A stretch of 64,000 nucleotides of DNA from JAPLJU01 sp036725345 (GTDB lineage Bacteria > Desulfobacterota > Syntrophia > Syntrophales > UBA2192). The stretch lies in the NCBI GenBank assembly GCA_036725345.1, contig DAIMEJ010000016.1:1-64000 (forward strand). Reading direction: 5' to 3'. The notes under the pieces were generated by a model that made no database searches, was not told the DNA's origin, and saw only the letters and a program-made list of their open reading frames with translations. Of this stretch, positions 17,108-25,314 are shown piece by piece. The position numbers and the translations under genes are program-made. How positions within the stretch are numbered: position 1 is the stretch's first letter; each line of letters starts with the position of its first letter.

Positions 17108-18217
17108 ATGGGATGTGTTTACAGGCGAAAGGATTCTAAGTATTTGTGGATCAAGTATTCTAAACATGGAAGAGTCTACAGCGAGTCAAGTGGAAGTCCT
17201 CTCAAGGTGGTGGCCGAACAGTTGCTTCGGCGTCGTGAGGGTGAGATCGCCCATGGAAAACTCCCTGGCGTATGTTTCGAACGTGTGAAGTTTGATGAGC
17301 TCGTGGGGGACTATCTCACGGATTACCGAATTAACAAAAAGAAGAGTGTCGAGAAAGCGGAACGATGTGTACGGTATCTTCGTGATGCGTTCGGTGGAAT
17401 GAAGGTTCCCGAAATTACAACACCGGTCATCAAGAAATACATCGAGAAGCGTCTCGACGAGGGTAAATCTAATGCGACAGTCAACAGAGAACTCGCCGCC
17501 CTCAAGAGGATATTCAATCTTGCCGCTCGATCAACTCCTCCAAGGGTTGCTTACGTTCCTTACATCCCGATGCTGAAAGAGAATAACATTCGGAAAGGAT
17601 TCTTTGAGCACGAGCAATATCAGAGTCTAATGCGAACTTTGCCTGAGCATCTCAGACCCGTTGTTACATTTGCATACCTAACGGGTTGGAGAAAGCAGGA
17701 GATCCTCTCGCTGAAATGGGATCAAGTGGATCTTCAGGAGGGTATAGTAAGGCTGGAACCGGGGGAAACGAAGAACGATGAAGGCCGGACGCTTTACCTC
17801 GAACCACAGCTATATAAGTTGCTTAAGGGTCTTCAAAGTAAGAGGGCCTTCGGTTGTTCCTATGTCTTCTTGAAGGACGGGAAAGGCATGAACGATCTGA
17901 GGAAGTCGTGGGATGCGGCATGTAAAAAGGCGGGAATTCCCGGGATGCTATTCCATGATCTCAGGCGGACTGCCGTCCGAAACATGGTTCGAGCAGGCAT
18001 CCCTGAGAGGGTCGCCATGGCCGTATCGGGCCACAAGACAAGGGCCGTTTTTGACCGCTACAACATAGTATCCAAGGAGGACCTGAAGGAAGCGGCCTTA
18101 AAACGGCAAAAATTCGTCGAGATGCAAGGCTCGCAGCTACGTTTTGGCTACGTTCGGCCTAAAACCAGTGCAAAAGAGAGGGGTCGCAAGTCGCATTTGA
18201 GACTCGTAACCCCCTGA
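17108..18217 (+). CDS. int: Tyrosine recombinase / integrase
   Basis: A 369-residue integrase that recombines the island into tRNA-Leu. The N-terminal arm and SAM-like core-binding domain span ~60-165. The catalytic domain has R195 (T-G-W-R-K-Q-E-I-L), H283-D-L-R286, H309 (S-G-H-K-T) and the nucleophile Y318 (D-R-Y-N). All canonical residues are present, so the enzyme looks active. ATG 17108 has AAGGAAG upstream; an upstream extension overlaps the regulator gene. It ends seven bases from the tRNA copy, the usual place for an integrase of a tRNA-targeting element. Confidence 0.95.
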   Translation: MGCVYRRKDSKYLWIKYSKHGRVYSESSGSPLKVVAEQLLRRREGEIAHGKLPGVCFERVKFDELVGDYLTDYRINKKKSVEKAERCVRYLRDAFGGMKVPEITTPVIKKYIEKRLDEGKSNATVNRELAALKRIFNLAARSTPPRVAYVPYIPMLKENNIRKGFFEHEQYQSLMRTLPEHLRPVVTFAYLTGWRKQEILSLKWDQVDLQEGIVRLEPGETKNDEGRTLYLEPQLYKLLKGLQSKRAFGCSYVFLKDGKGMNDLRKSWDAACKKAGIPGMLFHDLRRTAVRNMVRAGIPERVAMAVSGHKTRAVFDRYNIVSKEDLKEAALKRQKFVEMQGSQLRFGYVRPKTSAKERGRKSHLRLVTP

Positions 18218-18224
18218 TTTTCCC

Positions 18225-18274
18225 TGGTGCCGGAGGACGGAGTCGAACCGTCATGCCCCCGAGGGGCGGGGGAT
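18225..18274. repeat. attL: core shared with the island's other end, inside tRNA-Leu
   Basis: Identical over 50 bases to 3574-3623. Because the core keeps the tRNA 3' end, integration leaves the tRNA gene intact on this side. Confidence 0.92.
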
Positions 18275-18312
18275 TTTGAGTCCCCTGCGTCTACCAGTTT
18301 CACCACTCCGGC
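18225..18312 (-). tRNA. tRNA-Leu (CAA)
   Basis: 88 nt on the minus strand including an encoded CCA. The acceptor GCCGGAG pairs with CTCCGGC. The anticodon loop is CUCAAAA between GGGGA and UCCCC, giving anticodon CAA. The long variable arm (CCCGCCCCTCGGGGGC region) is typical for leucine. It is the integration target of the island. Confidence 0.96.
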
Positions 18313-18322
18313 GTTGCAGTTG

Positions 18323-18350
18323 ATTATAGGGGGGGTCTTCCCGTTGTCAA
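18323..18350 (-). promoter_or_regulatory. Promoter of tRNA-Leu
   Basis: On the minus strand TTGACA (18345-18350) and TATAAT (18323-18328) are both perfect consensus boxes with 16 bp between them, ending 11 bp before the tRNA 5' end. Confidence 0.85.
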
Positions 18351-18360
18351 GAAAATTGTA

Positions 18361-18389
18361 TTGACAACACGGAAAACCGTGTGTTAGGA
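18361..18389 (+). promoter_or_regulatory. Probable promoter of tRNA-Ala
   Basis: TTGACA at 18361-18366, with a weak -10 (TTAGGA) 17 bp further on. The two divergent -35 boxes form an inverted repeat with the tRNA-Leu promoter. The spacer contains a short palindrome (CACGG-AAAA-CCGTG). Confidence 0.5.
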
Positions 18390-18415
18390 AAATGGCTCAA
18401 TTTCATTCCCATTTC

Positions 18416-18491
<76 letters not shown>

Positions 18492-18500
18492 GAGTATTAG

Positions 18501-18530
18501 AGGGGTGGCTGAAAAGCTGCCCCTTTTTTA
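18501..18530 (+). terminator. Terminator of tRNA-Ala
   Basis: A 10-bp stem (18501-18510 with 18515-18524, two wobble pairs) and a GAAA-like loop are followed by a run of T. It lies nine bases after the tRNA, which also argues that translation of the next gene starts further downstream. Confidence 0.8.
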
Positions 18531-18642
18531 TGTCTTTTTTACGGCGGGCATTTGGTGCTTCACGCCCCCGATAGCCTTCATTCTGGTAAGCATTTTGCAC
18601 GGAATGGATCGACCAGTGATCTTCAAGGGGTTGTATAAGAAC

Positions 18643-19167
18643 ATGCGATTTTTCTCCGCAAGATTGACGGGCGCAATCCTGATCGTTCTTTTCCTCTTCC
18701 ACCTGCCGGGGGCCTCGCCCGCACAACCCTTCATCAGGGAGGACAGTGTCGATCGCATCGTCATCGAGAAATCCAAAAGGACCATGACGCTTTACAGGGA
18801 CGGGCAGGAAGTTAAATCCTATAACATCGCCCTCGGTCGGGACCCCGTGGGTCACAAGCTGATGCAGGGGGATCAGAAGACGCCGGAGGGGGTTTACTTC
18901 ATCGACTACCGCATCTCGAAAAGCATCTATCACAAGGCACTTCACGTCTCCTACCCGAACATGGCCGATGTCGAAAGAGCGAGGGCCATCGGCGTTTCAC
19001 CGGGCGGCAAGATCATGATTCACGGGATGAAGGAAGACAAGTTCTGGATGGGATCGGTCCACTATCTCTTCAACTGGACCAACGGCTGTATCGCCGTGAC
19101 GAACAGCGAGATCGATGAAATCTGGGATCTCGTTCCCGACTGGACGACAGTGGAAATCAGACCCTGA
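18643..19167 (+). CDS. L,D-transpeptidase of the YkuD/YafK type
   Basis: A 174-residue envelope enzyme that makes or remodels peptidoglycan cross-links with a cysteine nucleophile. A signal peptide occupies residues 1-27 (basic start, hydrophobic core, A-S-P-A-Q). The YkuD domain follows: I-V-I-E-K-S-K-R-T-M-T-L-Y, T-P-E-G-V-Y-F-I, then I-H-G-M and the catalytic N-W-T-N-G-C-I-A-V motif near residue 150. The frame is open back to 18505, but that region contains the tRNA-Ala terminator, so ATG 18643 (start of a good signal peptide) is preferred. The short length fits the single-domain YafK class. Confidence 0.85.
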   Translation: MRFFSARLTGAILIVLFLFHLPGASPAQPFIREDSVDRIVIEKSKRTMTLYRDGQEVKSYNIALGRDPVGHKLMQGDQKTPEGVYFIDYRISKSIYHKALHVSYPNMADVERARAIGVSPGGKIMIHGMKEDKFWMGSVHYLFNWTNGCIAVTNSEIDEIWDLVPDWTTVEIRP

Positions 19168-19321
19168 CGGGTCGCTTCGGCACCGTTTTTGACAAGCCTG
19201 AATATCCCGCCGACCTCACCCCTACACAACCCGGGGTCATTTCAGACCTTGAAATAAGATTCGCGAGGCATTATAGAGGTCGCGTGTTATGTCCGGGGAT
19301 ACGGATCACGGGGGTGAAAAA

Positions 19322-19549
19322 ATGACGTACATTTACAGGACCACGACCGGGACATTTTCCATCGAGCCCGATGAACAGTGCGAGGGCATGGTCAAGCTCT
19401 GTATCGGAGGCATGTGGCTTGCCACCTTCGAGAAGGCCGAAGAGGCCGCCCAATGCGTTCAGTGCAGGCAGACGGGCTGGTACGACTGGGACAAAGGCGC
19501 CCTCTCCGAATCCGCACCCTGCGACCTCGGCGAGTGGGAGTGCCTCTGA
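19322..19549 (+). CDS. Small hypothetical protein
   Basis: A 75-residue acidic protein with no family I recognise. It contains a C-x-x-C pair (Q-C-V-Q-C-R) in the middle and a C-D-L-G-E-W-E-C end, plus Trp residues, so it might bind a metal. ATG 19322 is preceded by GGGGG; the frame can be extended to 19289 (MSGDTD). Codon use is GC-rich like the chromosome. It stands alone, convergent with the gene at 19746. Confidence 0.5.
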   Translation: MTYIYRTTTGTFSIEPDEQCEGMVKLCIGGMWLATFEKAEEAAQCVQCRQTGWYDWDKGALSESAPCDLGEWECL

Positions 19550-19745
19550 ATCACCTTTTCAATACGTTGTTCTTTCTGTTTCCCGGAAGCGTTACCCGCC
19601 GCAGTCTCCCCATCACCTGAGGCTCGGCCTTGCAGGCATACGTTTTAAGACCGTTCCGCCCCGACCCCGGCGGGATCAAAGCGGAATGAAAAGCGCGAGC
19701 AAAACCCCTGTCGCAGACAGGATCCTCATCGAGTCATGCTGAAGC

Positions 19746-19994
19746 CTATCGGGAGGGTTTGGCCGGTTCGGGAGGCTCGACGGCTGTCTGGGGCATATCG
19801 AAATCCCTGACCTTCAGGGTGTTGATCTGTTCGAGGCCTGTAACGAGCGTCACCTGCCCTGTGATCCTGTTGAGTTTGTAGAATCCCACGCCGTTCATGG
19901 CGTGGACGGGGATGACCTGAAACCTTGTCCAGTAGAGGGCGACGACAAGGAGGACCACGCCCGCCGCCAGGTACATCAGACATTTCTTATCCAT
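19746..19994 (-). CDS. Small single-pass membrane protein, unknown
   Basis: An 82-residue protein with an N-terminal membrane segment (about residues 5-22, Y-L-A-A-G-V-V-L-L-V-V-A-L-Y) and a periplasmic part containing a motif resembling beta strands (G-F-Y-K-L-N-R-I-T-G-Q-V-T-L-V) that ends in a Pro-rich tail. The strand pattern (Y-K-L-N-x-x-T-G) is common in small proteins that display a value next to a membrane anchor; no function is known. AAGGAGG stands just before ATG 19994. Confidence 0.6.
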   Translation of the reverse strand: MDKKCLMYLAAGVVLLVVALYWTRFQVIPVHAMNGVGFYKLNRITGQVTLVTGLEQINTLKVRDFDMPQTAVEPPEPAKPSR

Positions 19995-20211
19995 AAAACC
20001 TCCTTCAGGATTTGAATGGGCAACCCTTTTACTACAAACGACGGGAGAAAGATAGCCCTTTCATCCCTGCCGCTCGCCGCTTTTCCCTCCTGATTCTAAG
20101 TTGACCTTTCCCCGGCCATGAATTATATAAGAATTTAATAACATTTCAAAAAAGCGGGAAATCCCGTTGCCCCGGAAGGGACAGCGCGCCCCCCTTTGGA
20201 AGGAGCGATTG

Positions 20212-20748
20212 ATGATGATCAAAAAAATCGTTTTCGTCACGGGTTTTCTCATGCTGTTGTCCGCCTGTGCCCCCGTCATTTCGCAGACCACCATGGGCAC
20301 CGTGGACAAGAGCATCGCCTTTCCGGCCCTTCAGCAAAACCCCGACGCCTATAAAGGAAGTGTCGTGCTGCTGGGGGGTCAGATCATTACGACGACCGTG
20401 AAAGCCAACGAGACGTGGATCGAGGTTCTGGAAAAGCCCCTCGACTACGAACAGAGGCCCTCGGATGCCGACCAGTCCTTCGGCCGCTTCCTGGTGCGCT
20501 TTCAGGGCTTCCTGGATCCCGCCATCTATGCCAGCGGGCGAAAACTGACCGTGGCGGGGCAGGTGGAAGGCAAGGTGATCCGCCCTATTAAGGAAGTCAA
20601 TTACACCTATCCCGTGCTCGCGGCTAGGGAGCACTATCTCTGGAAACCGGAAGACGCCTACAGCGCTCCGCGGTTCGGCATCGGTGTCGGGGTAGGCGCG
20701 GGAAGCGGGGGCAGCGGTGGCGGTGTGGGTATAGGGATTTACAGATGA
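20212..20748 (+). CDS. Slp-family outer membrane lipoprotein (first of a tandem pair)
   Basis: A 178-residue lipoprotein. The signal peptide (residues 1-18) ends in L-L-S-A-C, a good lipobox with Cys near residue 19. The mature part has the Slp pattern: an N-terminal region, Y-K-G-S-V-V-L-L-G-G-Q-I-I, then Q-S-F-G-R-F-L-V-R and L-D-P-A-I-Y-A-S-G-R-K-L-T-V-A-G. It ends in a Gly-rich tail. Slp proteins are starvation- or stress-induced outer membrane lipoproteins of unclear function. ATG 20212 has AAGGAG upstream; the frame is open back to 20167. It overlaps the next gene by four bases. Confidence 0.85.
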   Translation: MMIKKIVFVTGFLMLLSACAPVISQTTMGTVDKSIAFPALQQNPDAYKGSVVLLGGQIITTTVKANETWIEVLEKPLDYEQRPSDADQSFGRFLVRFQGFLDPAIYASGRKLTVAGQVEGKVIRPIKEVNYTYPVLAAREHYLWKPEDAYSAPRFGIGVGVGAGSGGSGGGVGIGIYR

Positions 20749-21278
20749 GACCTAAGTATCTTATCCCGATCTTTTTCACGCTGATGGTCGCCTGTGCACC
20801 CTTTCCGCAGGAGACCATGCGGGAAGTTGAAAAAGACATCGCTTTTGAGGATGTGCTGAAGGACCCCGGGTTGTTCAAGGGGAAAGTCGTCCTCTGGGGC
20901 GGCGTGATCATCGAGGCCGTCAACCGGCCGGATGTCACCCTGATCATTGTCCGGCAGACGGAACTTGATTTCCAGAAACAGCCCAAGGATCTGGATAAAT
21001 CAGCGGGCCGTTTCATCGTTCGATATGCGGGTTTCCTCGACCCGGCGATTTACAGCAAGGGCAGGGAACTGACGGTTTCGGGCGCCGTCGCCGGCAAAGA
21101 GGATCGCCTCGTGGGGGAACACCGCTATATTTACCCTGTCATCGATGCCAGGGATATCCGCCTCTGGGAGCAAAGACAGGATTATCCTTATTATTACGAT
21201 CCCCTGTTCTGGGGTCCGCCCTATCCTTACTGGGGACCCTATCCTTACGGATGGCGCCGCCATCCTTACTGGTGGTGA
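20745..21278 (+). CDS. Slp-family outer membrane lipoprotein (second of a tandem pair)
   Basis: A 177-residue paralogue of the preceding gene. The lipobox is M-V-A-C (Cys ~17). The shared motifs are F-K-G-K-V-V-L-W-G-G, S-A-G-R-F-I-V-R and L-D-P-A-I-Y-S-K-G-R-E-L-T-V-S-G. The tail differs: it is a Tyr/Pro/Trp-rich repeat (D-Y-P-Y-Y-Y, P-Y-P-Y-W-G-P-Y-P-Y) instead of Gly. ATG overlaps the stop of the first copy, so both come from one transcript. The pair probably arose by duplication, with only the tails diverging strongly. Function as for Slp: envelope protection, not proven. Confidence 0.83.
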   Translation: MRPKYLIPIFFTLMVACAPFPQETMREVEKDIAFEDVLKDPGLFKGKVVLWGGVIIEAVNRPDVTLIIVRQTELDFQKQPKDLDKSAGRFIVRYAGFLDPAIYSKGRELTVSGAVAGKEDRLVGEHRYIYPVIDARDIRLWEQRQDYPYYYDPLFWGPPYPYWGPYPYGWRRHPYWW

Positions 21279-21405
21279 TGAAAAGAGACACCGGGGCTCA
21301 GGCGCCGGGCATCGGGAAATGAGCGGTGCGAACCTTTATCCGGTTGTTTTGCGGAATATAAAGGATCAAAACCAGGCGCTTTTAAGGTTATCAAGGGGGG
21401 ATTTT

Positions 21406-22281
21406 ATGGAGAGCATGACGAAACGCGGGATGGGGTGGCTGCCGGACTATCCGGATTTCAGGGATTACACGGTCGGGAGCGATCAGGTCCTCCCGATTCT
21501 GAAAAAGGCGAAACTTCTGCAGAGAGCCCGCGAGGTGCCGGACAAGATAGACCTCAGGGCCTGGTGCTCACCCGTGGAAGACCAGGGGGAGCTGGGTTCC
21601 TGCACGGCTCATGCCGGCGTGGGTATCGTCGAATATTTCGAAAAGAGGGCCTTCGGCAAACATCTCAACGCCTCGCGCCTGTTTCTCTACAAGGTGACGA
21701 GGAACCTTCTCAGATGGACGGGTGACACGGGGGCCTTTCTGCGGACGACTATGGGCGCACTGGTCCTCTTCGGTGTCCCGCCTGAAAAACACTGGCCATA
21801 CCATGTCGCCGATTTCGAGAAAGAACCCCCCGCCTTCTGTTACGCCTACGCCCAGAATTACCAGGCCATCAGCTATTACCGTCTGGATCCTCCGGGGTCG
21901 TCGAATGAGGAGCTGCTCAAGCGGATCAAGGCCAATCTCGCGGAGGGGCTGCCCGCCATGTTCGGTTTCACCGTTTACGACAGCATCTCCCAGGCCGACA
22001 AAGACGGCCGGATTCCTTTCCCCACGCCCGGCGAAAAGGTCCTCGGGGGACATGCCGTGGCGGCGATGGGCTACGACGACAAAATGAAAATCAAGAATAC
22101 TGGACCCGGGGGCAAGACGACCACGGGGGCCTTCCTCGTCCGGAACTCCTGGGGCAAGGCGTGGGGGGATGCCGGCTACGGCTGGCTGCCCTACGATTAC
22201 GTGTTGAAGGGACTCGCCGATGACTGGTGGTCGCTGGTCAAGAGCGAATGGGTCGACACGGGCGAGTTCGGCATGAAGTGA
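21406..22281 (+). CDS. Papain-like cysteine peptidase (family C1)
   Basis: A 291-residue protein with the full papain triad and order: Q60 (oxyanion hole), C66 in G-S-C-T-A-H, H216 in G-G-H-A-V and N247 in R-N-S-W-G. The opening G-W-L-P-D-Y-P-D-F-R-D-Y is typical of bacterial C1 proteins without a propeptide. No signal peptide is seen, so it may be cytoplasmic or leave the cell by another route. ATG 21406 has AAGGGGGG before it; a longer frame begins inside the preceding gene but lacks a ribosome site. Bacterial C1 peptidases are uncommon; the substrate is unknown. Confidence 0.85.
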   Translation: MESMTKRGMGWLPDYPDFRDYTVGSDQVLPILKKAKLLQRAREVPDKIDLRAWCSPVEDQGELGSCTAHAGVGIVEYFEKRAFGKHLNASRLFLYKVTRNLLRWTGDTGAFLRTTMGALVLFGVPPEKHWPYHVADFEKEPPAFCYAYAQNYQAISYYRLDPPGSSNEELLKRIKANLAEGLPAMFGFTVYDSISQADKDGRIPFPTPGEKVLGGHAVAAMGYDDKMKIKNTGPGGKTTTGAFLVRNSWGKAWGDAGYGWLPYDYVLKGLADDWWSLVKSEWVDTGEFGMK

Positions 22282-22307
22282 GTGGCCGCTGCGGCGGGCT
22301 GTAAATG

Positions 22308-22343
22308 AAAAGCGGGGGTCGGAGAAATTCCACCCCCGCTTTT
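22308..22343. terminator. Bidirectional terminator
   Basis: A perfect 12-bp stem (22308-22319 with 22332-22343) has A and T runs at its outer ends, so it can end transcription from both sides. It sits between two convergent genes. Confidence 0.85.
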
Positions 22344-22369
22344 ATTATCCATAACCGGGTGGATGCGCC

Positions 22370-23971
22370 TCAAAGAGCGCCGGCTTCTTTCTTGATGGTG
22401 ATCTTGCCTTCCTTTGTCATCAATTCTTTCTGTTCATTGAGCCAGGCCTGGAAGTAGCCTGTTTGTTTCATCTGCAGGAGCCGTTCACGAAGCTCGTCTT
22501 TCCTCGCTTCGAATCCCTTGGGATCAACCCCTGTTCGCCCCTTGAACTTGAGGACCACGAAACCGTCGTCGGAGGAAAAGACGCGATCGGCAAACAGGTT
22601 TTTCTCCGATAACGGAAGCAGAGTATCGTATATCTCCTTGGAGCTGCCGACCTTGGGAACGGCCCCCGCCGTCAAAGAGAAAAAGCCCGTTTCCGAAATG
22701 TCCATTCCCTTTGCGCGGGCCAGGGAGCGGCTGTCTTCCCCTTTTTTGAACCGTTGGAGAACCTCCTGGGCCGTCGCCTGACAGAGGCTTCTCGCCCTGT
22801 CGTTGATGTATTTCCCCTCGATCTGGACTCTCGCTTCGGAGAGCTTGGGCACGTATGAGGGTTTTCGAGCCGCCAGCTTGATCAGGTAATGCCCTCGCGG
22901 GCCGGACAAAACGGGACTGACGTCATTGCCCTTCAACGAGAAGATCTCCTCTGCCGCGTTCTTAACCTCCCGAAGTTCCGCCGGCAGGTTTCCTCCCGAG
23001 AAGAATCCCGTGGTGTGTACGGGGAGCCCCTTCTCCTTCGCGTAGGCTTCGAAGTTTTCCTCCTGATAAATCGTGTCGTGAGCCTTTTTGGCCTCGTCGG
23101 CAGCGACGGTCATGGCCCTGGCCATTCTCAACTCTCTGGCGATTCTGTCCTGGACCTGGGCGAAGGGGGGAGCACTGCCCCTGCCGGCCGTCCCCTGCTT
23201 CATCCTCTCGTAGTGGCTCTTCACCTCATCGGCTGAAATCTGGACCTTGCCGGCGTAGTGCTCGGCCAGGAAGGCGAGGTATCGGACCTGAAACTGCTCG
23301 GGGACCCTCAGGGTCTCGGCGTTTTCACTCAGGTAGGCTTCGAGGTCTTTTTCCGTTGGTCGTACTTCTCTGCGGCAGTTCTGAAGGGGGAGTTTGAATA
23401 TCTCCAGGTTGATCCTCTCCGTCTGGAGCCGGTAAGCCTCAAAGGCCTCCAGGTCCGACACCTTGGCGCCCTCCCTGATCATGCGCTCAAGCTTGATGAT
23501 GCGAAGCCCCTTCCTCTGCGCGGCCTCGAAATCCTCGGCGGAGATCCGGTTGTATTTGAGGAACTGCTGGTAGAGGCGTTCATCGAACATCCCGCCTCTT
23601 TGAAAAGCGGGATATCTGGAAATATAGCGCTGCACTTCCTCGTCGCTCACCGTGATGTTCATCCGCTCGGCGATGTTCACGAGGACGGCCTGATTGACGA
23701 GGTTATCGAGCACCCGCTCCTTCACCTTGAGGCTTTTCATCACCTCGTCGGAAATGTTCCCCCCGAAGGTCTGTCGGTACATGTCCAGGGTGTTCTGCAA
23801 TTCCCGGCGGTAGTCCGTGTAGGTGATGAACTTCCCGTCGACTTCAGCGACGGATTCCGCCTCTCGGCTCCAGCGAAGGGACCCGAAGTAGAAAATGAAG
23901 ACGATGATGATGAGGCCGAGCAGGACCTTCATGATCCAGCTTCGGGCATGTTTTCTCATGAATTGGAGCAT
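22370..23971 (-). CDS. ppiD: PpiD/SurA-like peptidyl-prolyl isomerase chaperone
   Basis: A 533-residue periplasmic folding factor anchored by one N-terminal membrane helix (about residues 14-32, K-V-L-L-G-L-I-I-I-V-F-I-F-Y-F). The SurA-type N-terminal domain follows (~40-170), with N-Q-A-V-L-V-N-I-A-E-R. Two parvulin-type regions are present, around 265-390 (F-A-Q-V-Q-D-R-I, F-F-S-G-G-N) and after 400; the second is incomplete, as usual in PpiD. The start at 23971 (MLQFMRK) is used; MRKHARSW at 23959 is an alternative. It is convergent with the peptidase gene and divergent from mreB. It probably assists outer membrane protein assembly. Confidence 0.88.
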   Translation of the reverse strand: MLQFMRKHARSWIMKVLLGLIIIVFIFYFGSLRWSREAESVAEVDGKFITYTDYRRELQNTLDMYRQTFGGNISDEVMKSLKVKERVLDNLVNQAVLVNIAERMNITVSDEEVQRYISRYPAFQRGGMFDERLYQQFLKYNRISAEDFEAAQRKGLRIIKLERMIREGAKVSDLEAFEAYRLQTERINLEIFKLPLQNCRREVRPTEKDLEAYLSENAETLRVPEQFQVRYLAFLAEHYAGKVQISADEVKSHYERMKQGTAGRGSAPPFAQVQDRIARELRMARAMTVAADEAKKAHDTIYQEENFEAYAKEKGLPVHTTGFFSGGNLPAELREVKNAAEEIFSLKGNDVSPVLSGPRGHYLIKLAARKPSYVPKLSEARVQIEGKYINDRARSLCQATAQEVLQRFKKGEDSRSLARAKGMDISETGFFSLTAGAVPKVGSSKEIYDTLLPLSEKNLFADRVFSSDDGFVVLKFKGRTGVDPKGFEARKDELRERLLQMKQTGYFQAWLNEQKELMTKEGKITIKKEAGAL

Positions 23972-24143
23972 GATGAAATTCTCCCGGAATCAACCAAAGG
24001 TTTCTATTACAGTCGCATGAAAATTGCAACAATTTTCAGAATAATGATTGATTCGCGGGGTTAAATGCTGTATAAGAGCCCACCTAGAATCATGAACCGT
24101 GTCGATACACGGGGTTACGTTGCAGTGAGGAGGACGCAAGAAG

Positions 24144-25181
24144 GTGTTATTCGATTTTATCCTGGGGAAATTTTCAAACGATCTGGCCGTCGATCTGGGC
24201 ACGGCCAACACGCTCGTTTTCGTGAAGGGAAAGGGCATTGTGCTCAGTGAGCCTTCCGTCGTGGCGGTGCACAGGGATTCGAGGGGGATCAAAAAAGTGC
24301 TTGCCGTCGGCGCAGAGGCCAAGAAGATGCTGGGCAAGACGCCCGGAAACATCGAGGCCATCCGGCCCATGAAGGGAGGCGTGATCGCCGATTTTGACAT
24401 CACGGAAGCAATGCTCCGTCACTTTATACGGCAGGTTCATAACCGCAGGACCCTGATCCGCCCGCGGATCATCATATCCATTCCCTCCGGCGTCACCCAG
24501 GTGGAGCGCAGAGCCGTCAAGGAAACGGCCGAATCCGCGGGGGCCCGGGAGGTCTATCTCATCGAGGAACCGATGGCGGCGGCCATCGGCTCGGGGCTTC
24601 CCATTCGGGAGCCCGTGAGTTCCATGGTGGTGGATATCGGGGGCGGGACCACGGAAGTGGCCGTCATTTCCCTGTCCGGCATCGTTTATGCCAAGTCCGT
24701 CCGCGTGGCCGGGGACCGGATGGATGAGGGCATCGTTCAATATCTGAAACGAAAGTACAGCCTCCTGATCGGTGAAAAAACCGGGGAGATGATCAAAATG
24801 ACGATCGGCTGCGCCTATCCCGAGGACGAGTTGAGGACCGTGGAAGTCAAGGGAAGGGACCTTATCTCCGGCATCCCCAAGATCGTGGAACTCAACTCCG
24901 AGGAGGCCCGGGAATCCCTGGCTGAACCCATCAGCATCATCGTCGAAACCATCAAGGATGCCCTCGAGCAAATGCCGCCGGAACTGGCCGCCGATATCGT
25001 GGACCGGGGAATCGTTCTGACGGGGGGCGGCGCGCTCCTGAGAGGGATCGACAAGCTTCTCAGGGAAGAGACGAATCTTCCGATCACCATTTCCGATGAC
25101 CCGCTGTCGACCGTGGCCCGGGGCTCCGGCGTTGTGCTCGATGAAATCGACCTGTTGAAAGAGGTTGCCATTCAACTGTAG
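24144..25181 (+). CDS. mreB: Rod shape-determining actin homologue MreB
   Basis: A 345-residue actin-like ATPase that forms membrane-bound filaments guiding cell wall elongation. Motifs: phosphate 1 D-L-G-T-A-N-T (residues 17-23), phosphate 2 D-I-G-G-G-T-T-E, and the adenosine motif L-T-G-G-G-A-L-L-R-G. Start is GTG 24144, 10 bases after GAGGAGG; no ATG fits. It is first in the order mreB-mreC-mreD-mrdA-rodA with short gaps and overlaps, so the elongation complex is encoded as one operon. Confidence 0.97.
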   Translation: MLFDFILGKFSNDLAVDLGTANTLVFVKGKGIVLSEPSVVAVHRDSRGIKKVLAVGAEAKKMLGKTPGNIEAIRPMKGGVIADFDITEAMLRHFIRQVHNRRTLIRPRIIISIPSGVTQVERRAVKETAESAGAREVYLIEEPMAAAIGSGLPIREPVSSMVVDIGGGTTEVAVISLSGIVYAKSVRVAGDRMDEGIVQYLKRKYSLLIGEKTGEMIKMTIGCAYPEDELRTVEVKGRDLISGIPKIVELNSEEARESLAEPISIIVETIKDALEQMPPELAADIVDRGIVLTGGGALLRGIDKLLREETNLPITISDDPLSTVARGSGVVLDEIDLLKEVAIQL

Positions 25182-25314
25182 ACGATAAGGTCGTTGAGGG
25201 TATCCCGCGTCACGGGTCAGGCACGGGCAAGACTCGAGAAGACTCCGTTCTCTTTCCGGCAACCCGCTGGGAGGCATTCCTAACATCGCATCACCGGATC
25301 GGTTCCATTCAGAG

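Larger units (their letters stand above)
3574..18274. mobile_element. Genomic island integrated into tRNA-Leu(CAA)
   Basis: About 14.7 kb lie between two identical 50-bp copies of the 3' part of tRNA-Leu. The right copy belongs to the intact tRNA gene and the left copy is an orphan. A tyrosine integrase ends 7 bp from the right copy, with excisionase-like and XRE-like genes just before it: the standard layout of tRNA-targeting integrative elements. Several cargo genes are markedly AT-rich (3641-5379) compared with the GC-rich core on both sides. Cargo is defence-related (HEPN protein, Mrr-like nuclease, type I restriction-modification). No recognisable conjugation, capsid or terminase gene is present, so it is either a non-autonomous island or a degraded element. 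Confidence 0.88.

Noticed and set aside
18505..18642. Longer N-terminus of the L,D-transpeptidase
   Set aside because: This stretch contains the tRNA-Ala terminator and no ribosome site; a good signal peptide starts at 18643.
24174..25286. 370-codon minus-strand frame across mreB
   Set aside because: Exact opposite of mreB with His/Gly/Asp-rich translation; mreB motifs are unambiguous.
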